From Clostridium_AT radicumherbarum (lineage in GTDB: Bacteria; Bacillota; Clostridia; Clostridiales; Clostridiaceae), in the NCBI RefSeq assembly GCF_045310525.1, contig NZ_JBJHZY010000001.1, positions 868,001 to 932,000 on the forward strand: 64,000 bases of DNA. Direction: 5' to 3'. The translations under genes were made by a program, and so were the position numbers. The notes under the pieces are model-generated. The model saw nothing but the letters and a program-made list of their open reading frames with translations, ran no database searches and was not told the origin of the DNA. Within the stretch, counting starts at the first letter, position 1. Each line of letters opens with the position of its first letter. Below are positions 41,386 through 48,577 of the stretch, piece by piece.

Positions 41386-42881
41386 TGGGATTTCATATAT
41401 TGTTTCTTATATTTTTAGCTCCAATTATTGGTGCAATCCTCTTATTATTTGTACCTGAAAAAAATGATAAATATGTTAAGGTAATAGCAGCTATAGCTGC
41501 ATCCGTTGCTTTAATTTTGTCACTTGTAGCTTATTTTAATTACGATAAGGCAGCAGGGGGAATGCAGTTTGTTGAGAGTTATTCTTGGGTTAAAAGCTAT
41601 GGAATAAACTTTATACTTGGTGTAGATGGCTTAAGTATGCCAATGGTACTATTAACTGCAATAATATTATTCAGTGGAGTATTTGTATCTTGGAAACTTG
41701 ATAAAAGAGTTAAGGAATTCTTCTTTTATATGCTTGTACTTGTAGGTGGAGTATTTGGTGTATTTATGACAGGTGACCTATTCTTAATGTTCTTATTTAT
41801 GGAAATGGCAGTAATTCCAAAGTTTATTCTTATAAATGTTTGGGGAAGTAAGAACAAAGAATATTCAGCTATGAAATATACACTATATTTACTTGGCGGA
41901 AGTGCTGTTGCATTAATAGGTGTAGTAGCAGTTTATGCTTATGCAGGAAGCCAAACTGGAACATATACAATGGATTTAGCAGCTCTTTCAGCTGTAAAAT
42001 ATGATGTTAATTTTCAAAAGGCTATATTCTTTATGTTAATGCTTGGTTTTGGAGTACTAGTTCCTATGTTCCCACTTCATAGATGGACACCAGATGGACA
42101 CTCAGCTGCTCCAACAGCAATCAGTATGCTTCTTGCTGGTGTTATAATGAAGCTTGGAGGCTATGCATTAATACGTATTGGACTTAACTTCTTCTCACAG
42201 GGTGCACATTTTTGGGCCCCAGTAATAGCGGTACTTGCTACAATAAATGCTGTTTATATTGCCTTTGTTGCTATGGTTCAAAAGGATATAAAATATATGA
42301 TTGCAAACTCATCAGTAAGTCATATGGGATATGTGCTTATAGGTATTGCTTCATATAATGCAGCATCACTTAACGGAGCAGCAGCTCAGATGTTTGCACA
42401 TGGTATCATGGCAGCACTATTCTTTACATTAATAGGTAATTTATATGAAAAATCACATACTAGGATGATTGCTGATTTTGGAGGACTTGCTCATCAAATG
42501 CCAATACTAGCTTCAGCTTTCATGATTACTGGACTTGCATCACTAGGTCTTCCTGGCACCTTCAACTTCATAGCTGAGTTTTCAGTTTTCGTAGGAGCTA
42601 TACAGGTTTACCCAGTGTTAGCTGTTATATCAATATTTGCTATAGTAATAACTGCTATATATGTTTTAAGAGTTATTCAGCAGGTATTCTTTGGTCCACG
42701 CAATGCTAAATGGGATCATTTAGAGGATGCAAAAGGTGTAGAGTTAATTCCAATTGTCCTATTAGGAAGCATTTTAATAATACTTGGATGTTTCCCAAGT
42801 CTTATTATGGACATGTTTAACAGTGGAATAGTTCCAATAGCTCAGAAATTTATTTCTTTAAGTATAGGGGGGCTGTTCTAA
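41385..42881 (+). CDS. nuoM: Complex I subunit NuoM
   Basis: 498 residues, 14 predicted helices. Antiporter-like blocks: FLFMEMAVIPKFILINVWG (TM5 glutamate), PMFPLHRWTPDGHSAAPTAISMLLAGVIMKLGGYAL, and MVQKDIKYMIANSSVSHMGYV. It pumps protons in the membrane arm. It overlaps nuoL and nuoN by one base each, typical of coupled nuo genes. Confidence 0.96.
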   Translation: MGFHILFLIFLAPIIGAILLLFVPEKNDKYVKVIAAIAASVALILSLVAYFNYDKAAGGMQFVESYSWVKSYGINFILGVDGLSMPMVLLTAIILFSGVFVSWKLDKRVKEFFFYMLVLVGGVFGVFMTGDLFLMFLFMEMAVIPKFILINVWGSKNKEYSAMKYTLYLLGGSAVALIGVVAVYAYAGSQTGTYTMDLAALSAVKYDVNFQKAIFFMLMLGFGVLVPMFPLHRWTPDGHSAAPTAISMLLAGVIMKLGGYALIRIGLNFFSQGAHFWAPVIAVLATINAVYIAFVAMVQKDIKYMIANSSVSHMGYVLIGIASYNAASLNGAAAQMFAHGIMAALFFTLIGNLYEKSHTRMIADFGGLAHQMPILASAFMITGLASLGLPGTFNFIAEFSVFVGAIQVYPVLAVISIFAIVITAIYVLRVIQQVFFGPRNAKWDHLEDAKGVELIPIVLLGSILIILGCFPSLIMDMFNSGIVPIAQKFISLSIGGLF

Positions 42882-44308
42882 TGAATTATAATGCAATTAC
42901 GCTTGAAATTCTCGTAGCTATACTTGGCATAGTGCTTCTTGCTATAAGTCTTATATTACCCAAAGGCAAGAAAACAGTAATAGGATATATTTCTGCAGCA
43001 GCACTTCTTGTTATACTAGCTATAAGCTTTATTTATAAGCCTTCAGAAGGTATAAGCTTTATAAAAGGCATTTATGTAAGTGACAGTATTTCAACTTATT
43101 TTAAACAGATATTCATCATAGCTGCAGCATTAGTTACCTTAATGTCTGTTAGCTATGTAAAGAACCTAACAGACAGTAAAAGTGAATTCTTTGTTTTACT
43201 TATATTTGCTCTTTTAGGTATGATGGTAATGGCATCAGCTAATGATTTTATCACACTTTATATTGGTCTTGAGCTAATGTCTATTTCCTTTATAGTATTA
43301 ACTGCTTATGATAAGAAGAATATTAAGTCAACAGAAGCAGGTATAAAATATGTACTTTTAAATGCAATGTCCTCTGCCGTTTTGTTATATGGTATGAGTT
43401 TAATTTATGGAATAAGCGGTTCCCCTGTATTTTCAGATATAATTGCCTTTATGAAAACAGGATCAGCTCAGCCAATAGTTGTTGTTGGAGGCATCCTTTT
43501 AATAGCCGGCTTTGGCTTTAAAATATCTGCAGTACCATTTCACATGTGGTCACCAGATATATATGAAGGAGCACCAACTCCAATTACAGCATTTTTAGCT
43601 GCAGGTTCAAAAATAGCTGCTTTTTCAGTAATGATAAAGCTATTTATGCAGATAATGCAGTATTCCTATAACACAATGGTCGTTTTAATAATTGTATTGG
43701 CAGTATTATCTATATTAGTAGGTAATATAATAGCAATTCCTCAGACTAACTTAAAGAGAATGTTAGCTTACTCAAGCATAGCTCATGCTGGATATATTTT
43801 AGTGGGTTTAGTTTCTTACACTAAGGGTGGAATAAGCGCAATGCTTTATTATTTACTGCTTTATGTCTTTGCTAATATTGGGGCCTTCGCAGCAATAACG
43901 GCCTTTACAAATCAAACTGGCAAAGAAGACATTAAAGATTTTAGTGGTATGTGGAAGCGTTCACCGTTTCTTTCTTCCATACTCTTAATTTGTTTATTAT
44001 GTTTAGCAGGAATACCGCCTACAGCAGGTTTTGTTGGAAAGTTCTTCTTATTCTCAGAGGCAATTAAGCAAGATTACCTATGGCTTGCCTTATTTGCAAT
44101 GTTAATGAGCGTAGTTTCAATGTACTATTACAGTATTGTAATAAGAGTAATGCTTATGAATGATGCAGAAGATCCTTCTCCAATAAAGATCCACAATTCC
44201 TTAAAGGTAGTAATGGTAGTTTGTATAATAATGATATTAGTAATGGGTTTGTTCCCTGGACCAATTTCTAATTGGACAACTACAGTTGCTAATACTTTTA
44301 TAAAATAA
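42881..44308 (+). CDS. nuoN: Complex I subunit NuoN
   Basis: 475 residues, about 14 helices. YIGLELMSISFIVL (TM5 glutamate), AVPFHMWSPDIYEGAPTPITAFLAAGSKIAAF and QTNLKRMLAYSSIAHAGYIL are the family blocks. It is the last gene of the operon, followed by a strong terminator, so the absence of nuoE/F/G downstream is real and not an edge effect. Confidence 0.96.
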   Translation: MNYNAITLEILVAILGIVLLAISLILPKGKKTVIGYISAAALLVILAISFIYKPSEGISFIKGIYVSDSISTYFKQIFIIAAALVTLMSVSYVKNLTDSKSEFFVLLIFALLGMMVMASANDFITLYIGLELMSISFIVLTAYDKKNIKSTEAGIKYVLLNAMSSAVLLYGMSLIYGISGSPVFSDIIAFMKTGSAQPIVVVGGILLIAGFGFKISAVPFHMWSPDIYEGAPTPITAFLAAGSKIAAFSVMIKLFMQIMQYSYNTMVVLIIVLAVLSILVGNIIAIPQTNLKRMLAYSSIAHAGYILVGLVSYTKGGISAMLYYLLLYVFANIGAFAAITAFTNQTGKEDIKDFSGMWKRSPFLSSILLICLLCLAGIPPTAGFVGKFFLFSEAIKQDYLWLALFAMLMSVVSMYYYSIVIRVMLMNDAEDPSPIKIHNSLKVVMVVCIIMILVMGLFPGPISNWTTTVANTFIK

Positions 44309-44326
44309 TATAAAATTTAATGATGG

Positions 44327-44366
44327 CAGCCAAATGACTTAGTAGTTATTTGGCTGTTTTTTTTAT
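44327..44366 (+). terminator. Terminator of the nuo operon
   Basis: CAGCCAAAT and ATTTGGCTG pair around 12 bases, followed by eight or more T residues. Confidence 0.92.
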
Positions 44367-44372
44367 TTTTCC

Positions 44373-44401
44373 TTGACATTGAACATATGTTCGCATATAA
44401 T
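44373..44401 (+). promoter_or_regulatory. Perfect-consensus sigma-A promoter
   Basis: TTGACA (44373-44378), 17 bases, TATAAT (44396-44401). Both boxes match consensus exactly and the spacer contains a LexA-type box. It would start a transcript near 44408, about 95 bases upstream of the 55-residue ORF. Confidence 0.9.
44381..44392 (+). promoter_or_regulatory. LexA (DinR) SOS box
   Basis: GAACATATGTTC is a perfect palindrome matching the Gram-positive SOS box GAACNNNNGTTC, flanked by T and G. It lies between the -35 and -10 of a consensus promoter, the standard position for LexA repression. Confidence 0.88.
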
Positions 44402-44503
44402 ATAAATATAGAATATTTCAATTAATAATACATAAATAAAGTAATACAACTTGAAGAGATTGAATATATATTAATATTAACTTAAGGAAAAGGGGAGTAT
44501 GTT

Positions 44504-44671
44504 ATGAGAAACAGTAATTTAAAAGGTATAGCAATGAACACAAGGGATTTAAAGGATATAGTTAATTTCTTCAGCAGTAAAGGAATGTCACCAACAGTAA
44601 AAGAATTATGCGGCAATAAGCTGGCTTGCTTGTTTTTACAGCAGTATTATAGTAGAAACATAGCCTCTTAA
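44504..44671 (+). CDS. 55-residue SOS-controlled small protein, unknown
   Basis: 55 residues from ATG 44504 with AAGGGGAG upstream, stop at 44669-44671. Sequence features: basic N-terminus (MRNSNLKGIAMN), a helical stretch RDLKDIVNFFSSKGMSPTVKELC that recalls the first helices of the LexA winged-helix domain (xSPTVRExC), then two cysteines and a Gln/Tyr-rich end. No membrane helix. It sits in a self-contained unit: LexA-boxed consensus promoter, ORF, terminator at 44750. I do not recognise the protein. By analogy with SOS-induced small proteins it might modulate division or LexA, but that is inference. Confidence 0.65.
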   Translation: MRNSNLKGIAMNTRDLKDIVNFFSSKGMSPTVKELCGNKLACLFLQQYYSRNIAS

Positions 44672-44749
44672 CTGGCACATAAATATAGATATAATTAAAA
44701 ATTTAGCAGCCTTAATTAATGAATGAAGGTTAAAATATAAGTAGGTCTT

Positions 44750-44780
44750 AGTGTGAAATCTTATGGTTTTACACTTTTTT
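44750..44780 (+). terminator. Terminator of the SOS unit
   Basis: AGTGTGAAA and TTTTACACT pair with one bulged G around ATCTTATGG-type loop sequence, then five T residues. Confidence 0.65.
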
Positions 44781-44938
44781 AATTTTCATTCGTAATATAT
44801 AAATAATGATAGGGTAGGTTTGAGTTAATATATATAGACATTACAAGAAATTAAGCTCATAAGGACATAATATGTATTTATAGATACTAGTATTATTTGA
44901 GCACTTGTGACTATAATCTTATTAAAGAAGGTGACAAA

Positions 44939-46216
44939 ATGAAATTTAAAAGAATTATTATCATGACAATTTGTTTTGCTTTTTTTATATGTTCAGGCTG
45001 CAGTATAATAAAGAAACCAATACAAAATAGCAATCCAGATGGCAATAATGATTCCTCTATAAATAATAATACATCGAATACAACACCAAGTAATGAAGCA
45101 GTAGAGAATAATACTTCAGATAGTATTGAAGAACAAATAAGTAAGATGAGTTTATCAGAAAAAGTAGGCCAATTAGTTATAGCTGGAATTGATGGATATA
45201 CAAATGATGAACATTCCAGCCAACTTATTGAAAAGTATAAGGTGGGAGGCTTTATACTACTGGGGCAGAATATTAAGGACACTAATCAAGCACTAGCTCT
45301 AATAAATTCCTTAAAATCCTCTAATTCAAAAAATAAAATACCTTTATTCTTGGGAATAGATGAAGAGGGCGGCGGAATAACCAGAATGCCGGCGGAATTT
45401 TCTAAATTACCAACAAACAAAGCTATAGGACAGAAAAATAATAGTAATCTTTCATATAATATTGGCGGAATATTAGGAGAGGAACTAATGGCCTTTGGAC
45501 TCAATCTGGATTTTGCACCCGTGTTAGATATAAATAGCAACCCCAAAAACCCTATAATAGGAGATAGAGCTTTTGGATCAAATGTTAATATTGTTAGCAC
45601 CCTTGGAATATCTACAATGAAGGGGATACAAGGTAAAAATATTGCATCAGCGGTTAAACATTTTCCGGGACATGGAGATACTTCAGTTGATTCTCATATA
45701 GGACTCCCAATTGTAAATAATGATTTAAACAGACTTAAAAATTTTGAACTTTTACCTTTTTCAAGTGCAGTAAAAAATGGAGCTGATATGGTAATGGTAG
45801 CACATATACTGCTGCCCAAAATTGACAAAGACAATCCAGCTTCTTTCTCAAAAACTGTGATTACAGATGTTTTAAGAAATTATTTAAATTATAGAGGTGT
45901 AGTAATAACCGATGATATGACCATGGGGGCCATAGTTAAAAACTATAATATTGGTGAGGCTGCAGTAAAATCTTTAATGGCTGGTACAGATATTATTTTA
46001 GTTTGTCATGATTTTGATAAAGAAACTGCTGTAATAGATGCAATAACCAAAGCTGTAGAAAATAAGGTTATTTCAGAAAAAAGTATTGATGAAAAGCTTA
46101 CTCGAGTATTAAAATTAAAAAGGAAATATAATATGAATAACGATAAAGTCAGTTCTGTTGATGTGAAAGGGATAAATAAGAATATTGATAACTTACTAAA
46201 AGCTAATTTTAAATAG
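44939..46216 (+). CDS. GH3 beta-N-acetylhexosaminidase-like lipoprotein (NagZ type)
   Basis: 425 residues from ATG 44939 after GAAGGTG. Lipoprotein-type signal with C21, then a Ser/Asn/Thr-rich linker to about residue 75. The catalytic GH3 N-domain follows: GFILLGQNI, FLGIDEEGGGITRMP, FAPVLDINSNPKNPIIGDRAFG, KHFPGHGDTSVDSHIGLP (NagZ His-Asp loop) and the nucleophile aspartate in VITDDMTMGA. It cleaves GlcNAc from muropeptides outside the membrane, for wall recycling. There is no GH3 C-domain. Similar to Bacillus NagZ in layout. Confidence 0.9.
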   Translation: MKFKRIIIMTICFAFFICSGCSIIKKPIQNSNPDGNNDSSINNNTSNTTPSNEAVENNTSDSIEEQISKMSLSEKVGQLVIAGIDGYTNDEHSSQLIEKYKVGGFILLGQNIKDTNQALALINSLKSSNSKNKIPLFLGIDEEGGGITRMPAEFSKLPTNKAIGQKNNSNLSYNIGGILGEELMAFGLNLDFAPVLDINSNPKNPIIGDRAFGSNVNIVSTLGISTMKGIQGKNIASAVKHFPGHGDTSVDSHIGLPIVNNDLNRLKNFELLPFSSAVKNGADMVMVAHILLPKIDKDNPASFSKTVITDVLRNYLNYRGVVITDDMTMGAIVKNYNIGEAAVKSLMAGTDIILVCHDFDKETAVIDAITKAVENKVISEKSIDEKLTRVLKLKRKYNMNNDKVSSVDVKGINKNIDNLLKANFK

Positions 46217-46250
46217 AAATGACTTAATATATTTACGAAAGAGGAAAAAA

Positions 46251-47429
46251 ATGAGTTCTAAAATTCATAATGAAAAGAGTTTTATTTTATCAAAAACACT
46301 AGTATTAATTATGGCAGCTGCTGGAGGTATTGTAGTAGCAAATTTATATTATGCGCAGCCACTGCTTTCTGAAATAGCTAGAACCTTTAAGGTATCTGAA
46401 GGAAGTATTGGAATCGTTGCTATGTTGACTCAAATGGGTTATGCAACAGGTATGTTTTTTATTTTACCCTTAGGTGATATAAGAGAGAGAAGAGGACTAA
46501 TTGTATTAATGCTATATTCGGCTGCTGGTGCTCTATTACTAATGTCTATGGCCTTTAATTTAAAAGTATTATTGTTTGCAGCCTTTGCAGTAGGCTTTAC
46601 CTCAGTGGTTCCTCAATTAATTGTGCCACTTGCAGCTCAGCTGGCTAATCCTAGAGACAGGGGTAAAATTATTGGAACAGTAATGAGTGGACTCTTAATT
46701 GGAATATTGCTGTCACGTACCTTCAGTGGAATAATAGGGGGAGCTTTTGGCTGGAGGGTGGTATATATTATTGGCACTGCATTAATGATACTTCTTGCAA
46801 CCCTTCTTAAAGTGACACTGCCAATTACTAAACCTACCTCATCAATTCCATACAGTGAGCTTATAAAATCCTTATGGGAAATACTTAAATCAGAAAAGGT
46901 GCTAAGAGAAGCTTCTATAAATGGAGCAATGATGTTTGCAACTTTTAGTGCCTTCTGGACTTCGCTTATTTTTTTATTAGAAAGTCCTGTTTACAAATTA
47001 GGCCCTCAGGCTGCAGGACTATTTGGGTTAGTAGGCGTAGGCGGTGCCTTGACTGCTCCCTTAGTTGGAAGGTTAGCTGATAAGAAAAGCCCAAGATTCA
47101 CTGTTGGAATAGCAGTTGTAATATCAACTTTGGCCTATATATGTTTTTGGGCACTAGGCTTTAAAATATGGGGACTAGTCATTGGAGTAATTTTCTTAGA
47201 CCTTGGAACCCAATCAGGGCTAGTTTCAAATCAATCTAGGACTCAGGCCTTAGATGCAGAAAAGAGAAATAGGATAAACACAATTTTCATGGTTTCATAT
47301 TTTTTAGGAGGATCCTTAGGTTCTATATTAGGAGCCTACAACTGGGCACATTATGGGTGGACCGGAGTTTGTATTACTGGACTTATATTTCAATTGATTG
47401 CAATTATAGCGCATATAACAAGAAGATAA
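46251..47429 (+). CDS. MFS transporter (drug-efflux-like)
   Basis: 392 residues, 12 predicted membrane helices. The N-half has the MFS motif A-like loop GDIRERRGLIVLMLYSAAGALLL after helix 2, and the C-half GRLADKKSPRF. The order AAGGIVVANLYYAQPLLSEIARTFKVSE at helix 1 is typical of YgaY-like and related DHA1 transporters. Substrate unknown. 34 bases after the GH3 gene, possibly co-transcribed, and closed by a long hairpin terminator. Confidence 0.85.
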   Translation: MSSKIHNEKSFILSKTLVLIMAAAGGIVVANLYYAQPLLSEIARTFKVSEGSIGIVAMLTQMGYATGMFFILPLGDIRERRGLIVLMLYSAAGALLLMSMAFNLKVLLFAAFAVGFTSVVPQLIVPLAAQLANPRDRGKIIGTVMSGLLIGILLSRTFSGIIGGAFGWRVVYIIGTALMILLATLLKVTLPITKPTSSIPYSELIKSLWEILKSEKVLREASINGAMMFATFSAFWTSLIFLLESPVYKLGPQAAGLFGLVGVGGALTAPLVGRLADKKSPRFTVGIAVVISTLAYICFWALGFKIWGLVIGVIFLDLGTQSGLVSNQSRTQALDAEKRNRINTIFMVSYFLGGSLGSILGAYNWAHYGWTGVCITGLIFQLIAIIAHITRR

Positions 47430-47457
47430 TAACATTATTATAATAATTTTAAGAAAT

Positions 47458-47527
47458 AAGAACCAAAAGCTTAAGAAATGAAATATATTCCTTTATTTTT
47501 CATTTCTTAAGCTTTTGGTTCTTTTCT
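47458..47527 (+). terminator. Very long stem terminator
   Basis: A perfect stem of about 26 bp: AAGAACCAAAAGCTTAAG (47458 on) and its complement, continuing through AAATGAAA/TTTCATTT around a 14-base loop, followed by TTCTTTT. Unusually long for a terminator. Confidence 0.82.
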
Positions 47528-47582
47528 TTTGACGCCTATTTTAATAGGGTATAGATTATCATCACGCTAAATAATATAAAGC

Positions 47583-47627
47583 TTTTCAATAATTATTTAT
47601 CGAAGAACAATAAATAATTATTGAAAA
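47583..47627 (+). promoter_or_regulatory. 18-bp perfect inverted repeat upstream of the DUF2975 gene
   Basis: TTTTCAATAATTATTTAT (47583-47600) and its complement (47610-47627) flank nine bases (CGAAGAACA). No T-run follows, so it is not a terminator. It lies about 60 bases before the start of a DUF2975-HTH gene pair and could be an operator or leader hairpin. Confidence 0.45.
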
Positions 47628-47689
47628 ACCTAATATATTGTAGTATGATAAAGGTACAAAATATTGGAAGAGAAAAAAGGAGTATTAAA

Positions 47690-48172
47690 ATGAAAGAAAA
47701 TAAATATGAAACTATGGGAAAATACTTAATAGTAACCTTAAACTTACTTATTACATTTGGAGTATTGGCCTTATTCGATATAATAATAAGAACCTCCGCA
47801 AAAACCATAAACACTAAGGTAATGGTAAATTGTTCCTTGTTCTTTATTGGTACAGCCTCTTTGTTATTTATTCTTATAAGCCTAAGAAAGATCTTAAAAG
47901 CTGTAATAAAGGAAGGGCCATTTAATATGTGCAATGTAAGAAACCTAAAAAATATAGCAGTGAGCTGTTTTGTTATAACAGTATGTTATTTAGTGAACTT
48001 TTTTTATAATAATCAGCTTAGCAGCTTTGCTTTAATAAATATAGATGCAAAAGGAATACATACCGATACAGAATTTTTGATTTTTTTCTTTGCAGGTTTT
48101 TTTATTCTCATACTTGCACAAATCTATAAACAAGCAGTAGAGGTTAAAGAAGAAAATGATTTTACAATATAA
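47690..48172 (+). CDS. DUF2975 membrane protein (YoaS-like)
   Basis: 160 residues from ATG 47690 after AAAAGGAG; an upstream in-frame start at 47621 lies in the inverted repeat and is rejected. Four membrane helices with the DUF2975 pattern: long first helix, then SLRKILKAVIKEGPFNMCNVRNLKNIAVSCFVI (the conserved GPFxxxNVxxLKxIA block). The usual partner, a small Cro/CI-type regulator, follows 84 bases downstream, as in Bacillus yoaS-yozG. Function of the pair is unknown. Confidence 0.85.
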   Translation: MKENKYETMGKYLIVTLNLLITFGVLALFDIIIRTSAKTINTKVMVNCSLFFIGTASLLFILISLRKILKAVIKEGPFNMCNVRNLKNIAVSCFVITVCYLVNFFYNNQLSSFALINIDAKGIHTDTEFLIFFFAGFFILILAQIYKQAVEVKEENDFTI

Positions 48173-48255
48173 AGATAATATAATGAATAATCTAGAAAGA
48201 ATGTAGTGTCTAGACAATTAAATTGTTTAGTACATGAATGAATATAGGAGGAAAC

Positions 48256-48468
48256 ATGGCTATAATTGTGAACTTAGATGTTATGATGGCAAAGAGAAAA
48301 ATTTCCTTAAATGAACTAGCTGAAAGGGTAGGAATTACTAATGCTAATCTATCCATTTTGAAAACTGGAAAAGCAAAGGCTATAAGATTTTCCACATTAG
48401 AAGCAATCTGCAGGGAACTAGATTGTCAGCCTGGAGATATATTGGAATTTAAGGGACACGACAATTAA
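48256..48468 (+). CDS. Small Cro/CI-type HTH regulator (YozG-like)
   Basis: 70 residues, little more than a helix-turn-helix: MAKRKISLNELAERVGITNANLSILKTGKAKAIRFSTLEAICRELDCQPGDILEF. ATG 48256 follows AGGAGG. It pairs with the upstream DUF2975 gene and probably regulates it. The stop codon lies within palindromic hairpin copy 5, so the hairpin spans the end of the gene. Confidence 0.88.
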   Translation: MAIIVNLDVMMAKRKISLNELAERVGITNANLSILKTGKAKAIRFSTLEAICRELDCQPGDILEFKGHDN

Positions 48469-48479
48469 TAATTGTTGTG
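48457..48479 (+). repeat. Palindromic hairpin element, copy 5
   Basis: CACGACAATT and AATTGTTGTG pair (one G-U) around AAT. The TAA stop of the HTH gene is in the hairpin centre, and structured leader copy C begins two bases after it. Confidence 0.65.
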
Positions 48480-48480
48480 T

Positions 48481-48546
48481 TAAAAGTCCTAAATGGACTT
48501 TTACGGGTAATCCAGTCCATGGCAATGGACGAGTAAGATTACACCG
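48481..48546 (+). promoter_or_regulatory. Structured 5' leader element, copy C
   Basis: Helix 1 TAAAAGTCC / GGACTTTTA around loop TAAAT; then CGGGTAATC with helix 2 GTAATC / GATTAC plus outer GG/CC, enclosing a perfect GTCCAT-GGCA-ATGGAC hairpin and GAGTAA. Same order of conserved blocks as copies A and B. The DUF4173 start codon is 33 bases downstream, with AAGGAGG between. Confidence 0.65.
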
Positions 48547-48577
48547 AGGGAGGAAGGAACACAAGGAGGTATAGGTA

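Noticed and set aside
47593..47934. 113-codon minus-strand open frame
   Set aside because: It is antisense to the DUF2975 gene, which has a good ribosome site and recognisable domain.
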